DNA from: Spirosoma sp.
GTDB taxonomy: Bacteria; Bacteroidota; Bacteroidia; Cytophagales; Spirosomataceae
Length of the DNA: 64,000 bases
Direction: 5' to 3'
Assembly: GCF_026391055.1 (NCBI RefSeq)
Contig: NZ_JAPLET010000029.1
Coordinates: forward strand, 124,001-188,000
Shown here: positions 28,456 to 37,018 of the stretch, piece after piece
Numbering within the stretch: position 1 is the stretch's first letter
Layout: each line of letters opens with the position of its first letter
Program-made: the position numbers and the translations under genes
The notes under the pieces: generated by a model
Databases searched by the model: none
What the model saw: only the letters and a program-made list of their open reading frames with translations
Told to the model about the DNA's origin: nothing

Positions 28456-28802
28456 AAAGGGAAAAGGTTAATCGTCGGCCCATGGAAAAAAAGTTTTCAG
28501 GTCTTTTACTCGGGGCTAATCGTTTAGGTACTAACTGTATCTATAAGGCCCGTAATAGACTAAACTACCGGTTCGTCAGGTTGCGGTAAGTGTGTATCAG
28601 GTAGCCGACAATTGTCAAATGGTGTAGTTGATGAGTGATAAATAAAGTATGGACGAAAAAAACTAATTACAAGCAACCGTTTACTATAAATAAGCAACCG
28701 TTTGCTATAAAATATTTGTCAGGTTGCTATATGCGTTCATAATTTAAATTGATTTTATGTCCTCCTGTTCAGCCAATTATCAATTTTTCACGTGTAAGAC
28801 GT
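28456..28802. other. Divergent promoter interval, 347 bp
   Basis: It separates the ThuA fusion gene (leftward) from the propeller lipoprotein gene (rightward). It includes a tandem 21-bp repeat at 28671-28712. The reading frame to the right is open back to 28749, but the lipoprotein signal begins at 28803. Confidence 0.6.
28671..28712. promoter_or_regulatory. Tandem 21-bp repeat, LacI-operator-like
   Basis: Two adjacent copies (28671-28691 and 28692-28712) differ at two positions. Each contains GCAACCGTTT, and the second reads GCAACCGTTTGC, close to the palindromic GCAAACGTTTGC style of LacI-family operators. It lies about 90 bp before the start of the propeller lipoprotein gene. Binding protein unknown. 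Confidence 0.45.
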
Positions 28803-29801
28803 ATGAAAATCAAACTTCTTAAATTTATTGTTCTCGCAATTCCTCTTGTGGTGTCAGGCTGTCTGGACCACCGTCTTGTAACCGATCCCGGCCAGCTGCG
28901 TCAGGAGACAATTGCTACAAATCTTGCCGCTCCGCTTGGCATGGCCATGGACGATAAAGGGCAAATCTGGATAACCGAAGTGGCCGCGGGCAAAGTGTCG
29001 GTGATGACGCCCAATGGTACAATTTATCCGGTCATTACCGGCTTCAGTGTATCCGTAAGCCCGGAGGGAACGCCCGACGGCCTCAATCACCTGGCTTACA
29101 GAGACGGGATTCTGTACATTCTCCACGGTGTTGATGATAAACTCTACAAAGCCAATGTCGGGGCGTTCAAGCCGGGCGATCCACCCCTTACGGTTGGGCA
29201 GCTGGAGAGTGAACCAATTGGGCAATTTGTTCTGGATTATCAATTTGCCGATGATACCGGCGAGTCTAACCTGTATAATTTAACGTTTACTCCAGACGGT
29301 GATATGTACATTGCCGATGCCGCTGCCAATGCCATTATCCGGCGAACGAAAACCGGTACGCTGAGTGTATTCGCCACCTTGCCCGGCATTCCGAACCCAA
29401 CACCCGTTGGCCCGCCCATTTCGCAGGCGGTGCCTACCGGTATCGCGTTCGACGGTCAGAACTTTTTCGTGACAACACTGGTGGGGTTCCCGTTTCCGGT
29501 TGGTAAGGCAAGGATTTATCAGGTCGACATGACGGGCACAGTATCTGTTTTTCAGGACGGGCTGACCAGCCTGGTCGATGTTGTTCTCGCAGGAGACAAA
29601 CGCCCCATCGTACTCAGCGTTGCCGAGTTTGGCGCTCAGGGGCCTACTCCCAATACGGGTAAAGTATACAGCGTGAGCGGAGGACAAGCAACCACCCAAC
29701 TCCAGCAGTTGAACCTGCCCACATCAATTATCAGCGGTGTTCCCAATACCTATTACATCAATAGCCTGGCGGGAGGGACAATACAAAAAGTGACGTTCTA
29801 A
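28803..29801 (+). CDS. ScyD/ScyE-like beta-propeller lipoprotein
   Basis: 332-aa lipoprotein from the start chosen here: signal MKIKLLKFIVLAIPLVVSGC with lipid-modified Cys20. The mature part is a repeated SMP-30/NHL-like propeller (blades such as PLGMAMDDKGQIWITEVAAG, NLTFTPDGDMYIADAAANA, PTGIAFDGQNFFVTTLVG) resembling the ScyD/ScyE family. The frame is open upstream to 28749, but that would bury the signal. Enzyme or binding role unknown; it could act as a periplasmic lactonase-like or scaffold protein. Confidence 0.8.
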   Translation: MKIKLLKFIVLAIPLVVSGCLDHRLVTDPGQLRQETIATNLAAPLGMAMDDKGQIWITEVAAGKVSVMTPNGTIYPVITGFSVSVSPEGTPDGLNHLAYRDGILYILHGVDDKLYKANVGAFKPGDPPLTVGQLESEPIGQFVLDYQFADDTGESNLYNLTFTPDGDMYIADAAANAIIRRTKTGTLSVFATLPGIPNPTPVGPPISQAVPTGIAFDGQNFFVTTLVGFPFPVGKARIYQVDMTGTVSVFQDGLTSLVDVVLAGDKRPIVLSVAEFGAQGPTPNTGKVYSVSGGQATTQLQQLNLPTSIISGVPNTYYINSLAGGTIQKVTF

Positions 29802-29904
29802 AGCACCGTAAACCGATTTTTACTAAAATCTGACGCCTTTTCAGCCCGTGCCTATAAGAGCAGGAGGACGGCTGTGAGACAGGAAATACTGTAACGTATC
29901 GGGT

Positions 29905-30004
29905 TATTGAACACGGAGACGATCCGCTGTTGCGGCACTAAGAAAGATTTGGTTTTTCTTTGTGTTCTTAGCACCGCAACAGCGGATCGTCTCCGTGTTC
30001 AATA
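29905..30004. repeat. 31-bp perfect inverted repeat before GH125
   Basis: Arms 29905-29935 and 29974-30004 are perfect complements. After a 2-nt mismatch a further 6 bp (TAAGAA/TTCTTA) pair inside. The whole 100-bp palindrome ends 11 bp before the GH125 start and would fold into a very stable hairpin in DNA or in the leader RNA. Confidence 0.9.
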
Positions 30005-30014
30005 TCTTTGCCAC

Positions 30015-31457
30015 ATGAATCGTCGTACGTTTATCCAACAATCTGCCGGGGCAAGCGCTGGCCTGATGGCTGGTCAGTCACTTTGGGCCGCGCCAGCCGC
30101 TGACTTCCCCGTTGTGCGGACAGCCGCAGCCCAACGCAATTTCACCAGCGCGGCCGTTGAGCAGACCATCCAGCGAATGCACAAAACCATTCGTGACCCG
30201 GAACTGGCCTGGCTTTTCGAGAACTGCTTTCCAAACACCCTCGATACCACCGTTCAGGTGAGCACTAGCAACGGCCAACCTGATACGTTTGTCATTACCG
30301 GCGACATAGATGCTATGTGGCTGCGCGACAGTACGGCGCAGGTATGGCCCTATCTGCCGCTCATCAAGCAGGATAAACCCTTGCAGCAACTGATTGCGGG
30401 GGTTATTCGTCGGCAATCCCTTTGCATTCGACGCGACCCCTATGCCAACGCCTTTTATGCCGATGCCAGCAAAGAGGGCGAATGGAAGAAAGACGTGACA
30501 GCCATGAAACCCGGTCTGCACGAACGAAAGTGGGAACTCGATTCGCTATGCTACGCTATACGGCTGGGCTATCACTACTGGAAAATAACCGGCGATACCA
30601 GCCCGTTCGATGCCGACTGGCTACAGGCCATGCAACTCGTTTTGCAGACCTGCCGGGAGCAGCAGCGTAAGATCAGCCGGGGCCCCTACAAATTCAGCCG
30701 CGAAACGTCCTGGTCGACGGATACCGTACCAGGCGATGGCTACGGAAATCCAACGCGCCCGATCGGGTTGATAAACAGCATCTTCCGCCCATCCGACGAT
30801 GCAACGGTTTTCCCTTTCTATGTGCCCTCGAACTGGTTTGCGGTAGTCTCGCTTCGGCAGCTGGCCACGATGGTCGAACAGATCAAGCCTACGACCACGG
30901 TCAACCGACAGGCCCTGTCTGCGGATTGCCGCGCCCTGGCCGACGAGGTGGAGCGGGCGTTGAAACAGTACGCCATTTATACGCACCCCAAATACGGGAA
31001 GATGTATGCCATGGAAGTGGATGGGTACGGCAATCACCTGCTTCAGGACGACGCCAACGTGCCCAACTTACTGGCTTTGCCGTATCTGGGTGCCATGCCC
31101 GCCAGTGATCCGATCTACAAAAATACCCGTCGCTTTGTCCTTAGCCCGGACAATCCGTATTTCTTTAAAGGAAAAGCTGCCGAAGGCGTCGGCAGTCCGC
31201 ATACGCTGGTCAATAATATTTGGACCATGAGCCTGACCATGCGCGCTCTTACGTCTACCGACGACCAGGAGATTCTGGCCCAGCTCCGGCTGCTAAAGAA
31301 AACCCATGCCGGAACGGGCTTCATGCACGAATCCTTCAACCAGGATGATCCTGCCAAGTTTACCCGAAAGTGGTTCGCCTGGGCCAACACCCTCTTTGGC
31401 GAACTGGTCCTGAAAGTCGCTAACGAGCGCCCGCAATTGTTGGGTAAAGTTCTATAA
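30015..31457 (+). CDS. Glycoside hydrolase family 125 (exo-alpha-1,6-mannosidase)
   Basis: Inverting exo-alpha-mannosidase by family, 480 aa from the start chosen here. It begins with a twin-arginine signal (MNRRTFIQQSAGASAGLMAG). The (alpha/alpha)6 barrel shows GDIDAMWLRDSTAQVWPYL, HERKWELDSLCYAIRLGY and FMHESFN, typical of GH125 (formerly DUF1237/Mug157). The frame runs 36 codons further upstream, but that part is the palindrome, so the ATG at 30015 is preferred. The hairpin immediately upstream could limit translation or transcription. Likely removes mannose from glycoprotein-type glycans. Confidence 0.92.
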   Translation: MNRRTFIQQSAGASAGLMAGQSLWAAPAADFPVVRTAAAQRNFTSAAVEQTIQRMHKTIRDPELAWLFENCFPNTLDTTVQVSTSNGQPDTFVITGDIDAMWLRDSTAQVWPYLPLIKQDKPLQQLIAGVIRRQSLCIRRDPYANAFYADASKEGEWKKDVTAMKPGLHERKWELDSLCYAIRLGYHYWKITGDTSPFDADWLQAMQLVLQTCREQQRKISRGPYKFSRETSWSTDTVPGDGYGNPTRPIGLINSIFRPSDDATVFPFYVPSNWFAVVSLRQLATMVEQIKPTTTVNRQALSADCRALADEVERALKQYAIYTHPKYGKMYAMEVDGYGNHLLQDDANVPNLLALPYLGAMPASDPIYKNTRRFVLSPDNPYFFKGKAAEGVGSPHTLVNNIWTMSLTMRALTSTDDQEILAQLRLLKKTHAGTGFMHESFNQDDPAKFTRKWFAWANTLFGELVLKVANERPQLLGKVL

Positions 31458-31566
31458 TAGAAGACAGGTTGAGTAGTTTCCGATGATAATGCGATTAAAT
31501 TACTCATGAATGAATGAGTAGCGTTGCATTAATACACAAGGAACGGTATTTTTAGACGTTAAATAA

Positions 31567-31603
31567 AAGGGTTATGTATCTACCATACATAACCCTTATT
31601 TTT
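31567..31603 (+). terminator. Terminator downstream of GH125
   Basis: Perfect 12-bp stem 31567-31578 with 31586-31597, followed by ATTTTTCT. It lies 110 bp after the GH125 stop and just before the next gene. Confidence 0.85.
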
Positions 31604-31630
31604 CTGCCGGAACCGACTTACTGACTACAG

Positions 31631-32158
31631 ATGAACCGCTTACTAACCTGTCTTTTGCTTTTAACAGGCATTTGCTCTCCTCTTTTTGGCCAGCAGGCCT
31701 ATGATGCACAACCCGGTAAACCGGCTCAGTTCAATGGCATTGATTACGGCTACGAAATACGTAACGAACGTCGTGTTGATATTGGCGGGGAGCGTTTCAT
31801 GCGCTACGAACTGTCAATTTATGCCACGAATAAGAGTAACTGTACCAAGATCATGTTTCCCCGTCAGGCGTTGCTGGATCAGAAAGACCAGAATGAGCTG
31901 GCTAATTTCGATTGCCTGAACGCCACCGGAAAACGTCTGACGTCTAAAAGCGCAAAGGTTCTGGCGCGGCCATTCACCGTGCCTTACCGGCAACGGGTAA
32001 AGAACGCCGAGGGAAAAGAAGTGGTAACGATAACCGACATTCAGGCCGGGCACATGCTTCGAAACGGCGAGACCGTGAGTAACTCCCTTATTGTTATCGT
32101 TCCCGATGGCGAACAGCCGGTCATGAAGGTTCGAATCATGGAAATTCCTGATCTATAG
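31631..32158 (+). CDS. Secreted hypothetical protein, 175 aa
   Basis: Exported protein with a signal peptide (LLTCLLLLTGICSPLFGQ). The mature part is beta-rich, with two Cys residues (SNCTKIMF and NFDCLNAT) that could form a disulfide, and a C-terminal Ig-like segment (MLRNGETVSNSLIVIVPDG). No family is recognised. It sits between a terminator and a convergent secreted protein gene that stops 6 bp away. Confidence 0.75.
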   Translation: MNRLLTCLLLLTGICSPLFGQQAYDAQPGKPAQFNGIDYGYEIRNERRVDIGGERFMRYELSIYATNKSNCTKIMFPRQALLDQKDQNELANFDCLNATGKRLTSKSAKVLARPFTVPYRQRVKNAEGKEVVTITDIQAGHMLRNGETVSNSLIVIVPDGEQPVMKVRIMEIPDL

Positions 32159-32163
32159 TGTAT

Positions 32164-32565
32164 TCATCGACTCGCTTGCCAGGTTCCCGTTGCCTGACCA
32201 CCTCCCAACTCCCAGGTTCCTTTGAATGCTGATTTAGCATAATTTCCGGACAGGTTAACGTCTCCGCCTTCCGGGTAGGTATAAGTGATCGTTAGTTTTC
32301 CATTTTGCCAGACAACCGTTTTCAGGTCAGCAGAATACTGGTCTCCGTTATTGTTGATCGCGGTAATCTTTCCCGTTACGTTTCGATTGTTGTCCTGATT
32401 AAGGACCAGTTCGAACTTCCCGGATGTCGGGCCATCGAAGGTGCCCGCCCATGTACCGGTTAGGGTTGTTAATGAATCAATCGTGGCGGGTGAGTTTTGT
32501 GCTTTTACGACCTGAAAGGTGAGCGTAAACAGGATAGTTAATGTTAGTAATGTCCGGATTGCCAT
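32164..32565 (-). CDS. Small secreted beta-rich protein
   Basis: 133-aa exported protein from the start chosen here (signal MAIRTLLTLTILFTLTFQVVKA). The mature domain has repeated short beta strands (LTGTWAGTFDGPTSGKFEL, VTGKITAINNNGDQYSADL, FKGTWELGGGQATGTW), lipocalin-like or calycin-like in style. The frame is open to 32667, but the upstream part has no signal character. Function unknown. Confidence 0.75.
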   Translation of the reverse strand: MAIRTLLTLTILFTLTFQVVKAQNSPATIDSLTTLTGTWAGTFDGPTSGKFELVLNQDNNRNVTGKITAINNNGDQYSADLKTVVWQNGKLTITYTYPEGGDVNLSGNYAKSAFKGTWELGGGQATGTWQASR

Positions 32566-32671
32566 TTTTTGTTTAGAAATAAAGTTAAGTGATTGTAGGC
32601 GGGGTCGAAGTCCCGGATGCAAAAGAGAACAATTTATGGCGAATACTGCATACGTGGTTGTTATCAATTCG

Positions 32672-33607
32672 TTATGCCAGCGGTATCTGAATCTCGGAGG
32701 CTTTTTTTATAACAAAAGCCCTGGCTTCGTCATATTCCTCGGCAGTGCGTAAATGCTCCAGCATCAGCGGCACTTCCTGGGGTAGGGAGGTGACATTGCG
32801 GATATAGGCGGCATAATCCAGTCGGCCGCGGCCCGGCATGGTTTCCATAAAATGGCCATCTTTGGGCGCAATGTCCTTGGCGTGAGCCGAAATGATCCAG
32901 CGGCCTAATTTCTGAAAGGTTTCGTTGATGAGAGCCGTATTGGCGAAAAAGCGCGTCGGACTATTGATGATATTGGCAATGTCTACGTGAGCTCCGAAAG
33001 CAGCCCGGTCAATGGCTTTGATGAATTTGAGGTAGGAGTCGGGGCCGTCGGGCAAGCTCCAGCCCATCATTTCCAGCGCAAATTTGGCTCGTTTTGGTTT
33101 CACGGCATCAATGACCTTACGGCAGTTTTCGACCGTGGCATCGAAGTAGTCTTTGCCCAGGTCGCGTGCGTCGGGGCCATCCCATTGGGTGGGGCTGAAC
33201 GACCCGCCGATGTTGACACAAACCCGGGCGCCAACGGCCTCGGCCAGGGCGAGCCGGTCGGTAACGTACGTGAGATTTTTACGGCGCTTTTCGGCATCCT
33301 GATCCAGCATATTCACCCACGCGCCCACTTCGGCAATGAGCACATTCTGGGCGGCAAACGCTTTTCTTATGGCCTCGATCCGGTTCGTATCGGTCAGGTC
33401 GACCGTAGGGACGTAGGCTGCGCTGTATTGTAACCGCCGATGTTCGCGCGCCAGCTCGTCGGGATCGTTGCTTTTCAGGAAAATAGGGCCGCCAAGTCGT
33501 AAGGGTTTCTGAACTGTGCGGACAAGCGGCAGATAGGAGGGCAGTACGGCGCTGCTCGCCAGGAGCGCCGACGACTGCAAAAAGGTGCGACGGGAGAAGG
33601 ATTTCAT
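32672..33607 (-). CDS. Sugar phosphate isomerase/epimerase-type TIM barrel with Tat signal
   Basis: 311-aa TIM-barrel protein of the xylose-isomerase-like/AP-endonuclease-2 superfamily. The twin-arginine signal SRRTFLQSSALLASSAVLPS implies periplasmic or lipid-anchored location. Motifs include VCVNIGGSF, FALEMMGWSLPDGPD, FGAHVDIANIIN and SAHAKDIAPKDG, where Glu/Asp/His would bind a divalent metal. It follows the aromatic-type operon on the same strand with an 86-bp gap and could be its last gene. The superfamily includes sugar epimerases and 3-dehydroshikimate dehydratases, so a link to aromatics is possible but unproven. Confidence 0.85.
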   Translation of the reverse strand: MKSFSRRTFLQSSALLASSAVLPSYLPLVRTVQKPLRLGGPIFLKSNDPDELAREHRRLQYSAAYVPTVDLTDTNRIEAIRKAFAAQNVLIAEVGAWVNMLDQDAEKRRKNLTYVTDRLALAEAVGARVCVNIGGSFSPTQWDGPDARDLGKDYFDATVENCRKVIDAVKPKRAKFALEMMGWSLPDGPDSYLKFIKAIDRAAFGAHVDIANIINSPTRFFANTALINETFQKLGRWIISAHAKDIAPKDGHFMETMPGRGRLDYAAYIRNVTSLPQEVPLMLEHLRTAEEYDEARAFVIKKASEIQIPLA

Positions 33608-33693
33608 GAGGGGTTCGGAGGAAAAAACGTACAGAGCTTAACGCTACTGAAAAGCACCCGATGCAACGGGTTTACTACGTTTTCTTGGTGAAC

Positions 33694-34797
33694 TCAGCCA
33701 ACTCGTGGTACGAATACCTCCCCCCGGCTTAGCAGCCGTGCCGTCCGAATTACGCCTGACTTGCCTAGTTTAATGCCACCGCTTTCAGTGTGTTGTTTCA
33801 GCTGAACCGTGAACTCGCCCGTAGGGTGTTCGACTGAGTAACCCTGTTCAGTTCCTTTGGGGAAAACTGCGATTCCGTCGGCCACGGAGCCGGGCAACAG
33901 GCAAGCCGTAGCGGTCGAAATGGCTCCCAGCACGCCAATTGCTTCGTGGACCCGGTGCGGAATGAACGTTCGTGTGCTAACCATCCCGCCCGTCCGGGGT
34001 GGCGCAATCAAACACAGTTTGGGGACGGTTTTGCTGGTCACATCGCCTAGATTCATGAGTGGGCCAACGGCCAGCCGGATGCGTTCGAGGGTTTGTTTCA
34101 ATAACTCATTTGCTTCAAGTTCGGCGGGCGATTCGTAGCCGGTAACGCCCACATCGGCCGCCCGAAGAATCACCTCGGGCATTCCGTTATCAATACAGGT
34201 TACCTCAATGCCATTTATCCGGTTCCGGATTTGGCCCGTGGGTAGCAATGCACCGCAGGTCGACCCGGCAATGCCCAGGTAGTTACAGAGAATCGGCGCG
34301 CCTGTTCCCGGTACGCCATCCACTTTTGCTTCACCAACCAATGCCCCTCCTGCATACTCAACAATCCCGCCCGGTGTTTGCACCGTTACTTCGCAGATGC
34401 CGCCCGTATTCACCATGTTGACGCGGGCCGTTGTCGTTGGACTGGTGGCAGGAAACAGCCCCGATTCAATGGCGAAGGGCAGGACGGCCGCCAGGATGTT
34501 CCCGCAGTTTTGATCGGTCGATACCCGCCCGGCTCCTACAACTACCTGCAAAAACAGGTAATCCAGATCGGCATCGGTCTTGTCTGATCGACTGACGACC
34601 GCCACTTTACTGGTCAGGGACGTCGCGCCACCCAGCCCGTCAATCTGCCGGGGATCGCCACCGCCGACGCCTTCCATAGCGGCCAGAATCAGGCGGTTGC
34701 GCGGAGCTTCATCGGTGGGGAGGTCGGATGCGTTGAAGAACAGCCCTTTGGATGAGCCTCCTCGAAACTGCATGACGGGAATGGCACGTTGTGGCAT
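33694..34797 (-). CDS. galD: PrpF/GalD-type 4-oxalomesaconate tautomerase
   Basis: Cytoplasmic isomerase of the PrpF/GalD family (two diaminopimelate-epimerase-like halves), 367 aa. The N-terminus PVMQFRGGSSKGLFF and the segment RQIDGLGGATSLTSKVAVV are diagnostic for the family, with DQNCGNILAA in the first half. In gallate and protocatechuate 4,5-cleavage, GalD converts the keto/enol forms of 4-oxalomesaconate before hydration. The neighbours encode the next steps (hydratase, aldolase) and a ring-cleaving dioxygenase, which supports GalD rather than propionate-pathway PrpF. The gene to its right stops 4 bp upstream of its start. Confidence 0.88.
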   Translation of the reverse strand: MPQRAIPVMQFRGGSSKGLFFNASDLPTDEAPRNRLILAAMEGVGGGDPRQIDGLGGATSLTSKVAVVSRSDKTDADLDYLFLQVVVGAGRVSTDQNCGNILAAVLPFAIESGLFPATSPTTTARVNMVNTGGICEVTVQTPGGIVEYAGGALVGEAKVDGVPGTGAPILCNYLGIAGSTCGALLPTGQIRNRINGIEVTCIDNGMPEVILRAADVGVTGYESPAELEANELLKQTLERIRLAVGPLMNLGDVTSKTVPKLCLIAPPRTGGMVSTRTFIPHRVHEAIGVLGAISTATACLLPGSVADGIAVFPKGTEQGYSVEHPTGEFTVQLKQHTESGGIKLGKSGVIRTARLLSRGEVFVPRVG

Positions 34798-34800
34798 GGT

Positions 34801-35592
34801 TTAGTGCTGAGTGTGTTCAATCAGATTTTCAAGGCTGGTCAGTGTGGCCCGTGACATCACCGGCTCAACATGCTGTGCACCAAGCATGGCAATAACGGCT
34901 TCGAGTTCATGGCTTCGGCGGAGGGCGTGGGTTTTGCTGCCTTCCAGAAAACGGTCGATCAGCGCGTCGTTGCCACCGACGACAGACAGAATCTGCTCCC
35001 GAATGTACGGTTCCAGTCCAAACGAGCGACCGGCGTCTACAGCTTCGCCAATGACGGCGGCAATGCCCTTGTACACAATGGACCGGAGCAACTTTCGGGT
35101 GGCGGCCTCGCCCGTCTGATCGCTCACTACGCTGATGTTCAGCCCCAATGGAAGCAGTAATTCGGCAAACCGATCGGCACCGGGACCCGACACCAGAAAC
35201 GGTGTTAAAATGCCTTTGGGCGGTACAGGTGCCATGATGGCAACATCCACGACCAGGGCGCCGGAGGGGCTGATGAGGACTTCGACCTGTCGTTTGGTGT
35301 CGGGCGAAGCGGTGTTCATTTCGGCATACAATTGCCCCGGTCGAAGAACCGGCAACACCGCTGCCGCAACGGTTTCCGCTACTGCCGACAGGTTGACGCT
35401 TAAAATAATATCGGCGTTGCGGGCGGCTTCGGCAGGACTATCGGCTCGTATTACAGACGGTAGTAAATCTCGTCTGAGAGCGGGGTCATAGCCTGCTACG
35501 GTTACGCCCAAGGCGAGCAGATCATTGGCGAAGTGGCTTCCGGCTTCACCCAGCCCAAGTACTGCGATTTTTATTGGTTTATTCCCACCCAT
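34801..35592 (-). CDS. DUF1932-type NAD(P)-dependent dehydrogenase
   Basis: 263-aa cytoplasmic oxidoreductase of the 6-phosphogluconate/3-hydroxyisobutyrate dehydrogenase superfamily. The Rossmann motif IAVLGLGEAGSHFA starts at residue 8; a C-terminal helical domain with KLLRSIVYKGIAAVIGEAV matches DUF1932. The frame is open to 35730, but the Rossmann fold begins at the ATG at 35592, which overlaps the end of the aldolase gene by 14 bp and implies coupled translation. Its exact step is unclear: gallate cleavage needs no dehydrogenase, so it may act on a semialdehyde or on a side product. Confidence 0.82.
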   Translation of the reverse strand: MGGNKPIKIAVLGLGEAGSHFANDLLALGVTVAGYDPALRRDLLPSVIRADSPAEAARNADIILSVNLSAVAETVAAAVLPVLRPGQLYAEMNTASPDTKRQVEVLISPSGALVVDVAIMAPVPPKGILTPFLVSGPGADRFAELLLPLGLNISVVSDQTGEAATRKLLRSIVYKGIAAVIGEAVDAGRSFGLEPYIREQILSVVGGNDALIDRFLEGSKTHALRRSHELEAVIAMLGAQHVEPVMSRATLTSLENLIEHTQH

Positions 35593-36190
35593 AAAGTTGA
35601 ATAGATGTTTTGCCTTGCCGGAGTTGTTCGCGTATGGTTTCTTCACGGCTCTCACGGGCCGTCGCCTTTTCGAATACATCCTGAATAAGGTTTTTCGGTA
35701 CGACGACAACGCCATCACGATCACCCACAATGATGTCTCCGGGGTGAATCACAACGCCACCGATAACGATGGGCTCGTTTAACCTGCCGCCTTCGATGCT
35801 CGACGTACCCTTGATGCACAGCCCCCGGCTGAACACGGGGAAGCCCATCGCGTCAATATCATCGGCATCGCGGACACAGGCATCGATAACCAACCCAGCA
35901 AGGCTTTTTGTTTTGGCACCCAGACTCATTAAGTCGCCCCAGTAGCCCGCTTCGTAATAGTCGGAGCAGTGCGCTACGAGTACATCACCCGGCTGTGCGT
36001 AAGCGTAGGCCCGGTGCAGAATTTTATTGTCGCCTGGTATCGTCTGCACGGTATAGGCCGGGCCACAGATCTTCATGCCGGGCGCAATCGGTTTGATGGC
36101 CGAGGGCAGATTACCGGCCTTGCCGAGCGCTTCGTGCAGGGTGGCAGCTGAGAATTTCGCGAGCTGATGATACATGAATCTCTGTGGCAT
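35579..36190 (-). CDS. galC: RraA-fold 4-carboxy-4-hydroxy-2-oxoadipate aldolase (GalC/LigK-like)
   Basis: 203-aa class-II aldolase of the RraA/HMG-aldolase fold. Motifs: VLVAHCSDYYEAGYWGDLMS, GLVIDACVRDADDI with the metal-site region, and the C-terminal GDIIVGDRDGVVVVP. In the 4,5-cleavage pathway this enzyme splits 4-carboxy-4-hydroxy-2-oxoadipate into pyruvate and oxaloacetate. The frame is open to 36421, but the family start is the ATG at 36190, 8 bp after the hydratase gene. Dimethylmenaquinone-methyltransferase-like annotations are a known misnomer for this fold. The context (hydratase, tautomerase, dioxygenase) makes the aldolase call likely. Confidence 0.85.
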   Translation of the reverse strand: MPQRFMYHQLAKFSAATLHEALGKAGNLPSAIKPIAPGMKICGPAYTVQTIPGDNKILHRAYAYAQPGDVLVAHCSDYYEAGYWGDLMSLGAKTKSLAGLVIDACVRDADDIDAMGFPVFSRGLCIKGTSSIEGGRLNEPIVIGGVVIHPGDIIVGDRDGVVVVPKNLIQDVFEKATARESREETIREQLRQGKTSIQLYGWE

Positions 36191-36198
36191 AATACATT

Positions 36199-36915
36199 TT
36201 AGAAAATACTCCCTGTTACTCTTGGCACCTGGCGTTGATGCGCTTCGGCGAACTGAATGTGCTTTTGGCCCGAAATTCGGCGGGCGTGGTTGGCGCGTCG
36301 GGAGGCCAGTTCGGCATAGTAGTCGCGCAGGTAGGTTTGTGCACCCATACAGGCCATAGCCGCCCGCTTGGTTTCCATCACCGACGTAATATCCACAAAG
36401 GTGTCTGGTACAAAGCCACACAGTTCGGGCTGGTGCGGCTCGAACGAGTACCAGACCGGCGGATCGATGTTTTTGAACGCGCTCGGCACCCCCGCTCCCG
36501 ACGATAGTAATCGTGCCCGCTGCACCGCCTGAAACGCCAACGGATGATCGGGGTTGAACGGGTCTTTTTCGCTGTGGGTCAGGATAACATCAGGTTCGAA
36601 GTCGCCGATGAGGTTGGTGAGCTGCGCTACCCGTTCGTCGGTCAGCAGCATCGGGTAGTCGCCCCAGTCCAGAAATTGAATTGGTGTGCCCAGTATATCG
36701 GCCGCTTGTTGGGCCTGCTCATGCCGAATCGCTTTCACACTGTCGACAGTGCGTTTAGGGTCTTCTTTCCAAAGTTCGCCCGACTCGCCCCGTTCGCCAT
36801 ACGATAGGGCAACGACCAGGGTTTCGGCCCCTTCTTCCATCGCCTTAGCAATGGTGCCAGCCGACCGCCAGACAAAATCGCCGGAATGGGCACCGATAAT
36901 GAGAAGTTTTTTCAT
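36199..36915 (-). CDS. galB: GalB-like 4-oxalomesaconate hydratase (PIG-L fold)
   Basis: 238-aa zinc enzyme of the PIG-L fold. Ordinary PIG-L deacetylases carry AHPDDE near the N-terminus; here it is AHSGDFVWRSAG, the variant seen in the GalB branch, with the second metal site at NPDHPLAF. GalB hydrates 4-oxalomesaconate to 4-carboxy-4-hydroxy-2-oxoadipate. It lies between the dioxygenase and the aldolase in one operon, the expected order of reaction. A deacetylase role is the alternative but fits the neighbours less well. Confidence 0.83.
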   Translation of the reverse strand: MKKLLIIGAHSGDFVWRSAGTIAKAMEEGAETLVVALSYGERGESGELWKEDPKRTVDSVKAIRHEQAQQAADILGTPIQFLDWGDYPMLLTDERVAQLTNLIGDFEPDVILTHSEKDPFNPDHPLAFQAVQRARLLSSGAGVPSAFKNIDPPVWYSFEPHQPELCGFVPDTFVDITSVMETKRAAMACMGAQTYLRDYYAELASRRANHARRISGQKHIQFAEAHQRQVPRVTGSIF

Positions 36916-36922
36916 GTCTAAT

Positions 36923-37018
36923 GTAGAGACGCAATCCCTTGTGTCTCATTTCCGGATGGTTTCTAACCTGTTACTGTAATGCTGACGCGTGAGGAGACGC
37001 AAAAGGTTGCGTCTCTAC
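36923..37018. repeat. Pair of REP-like hairpins inside the operon
   Basis: Two copies of a GTAGAGACGCAA-type palindrome: 36926-36947 (9-bp stem, one wobble) and 36994-37015 (perfect 9-bp stem). The two face each other. The second covers the stop codon of the dioxygenase gene. Repeats with this core are dispersed in many Bacteroidota and cyanobacteria. Confidence 0.65.

Noticed and set aside
29907..30014. Upstream extension of the GH125 reading frame
   Set aside because: It is simply the palindrome read in frame; the twin-arginine signal starts at 30015.
36199..36915. Reading the PIG-L-fold protein as an N-acetylglucosamine deacetylase
   Set aside because: The AHPDDE motif is replaced by the GalB-type AHSGDFVWR and the neighbours are ring-cleavage enzymes.
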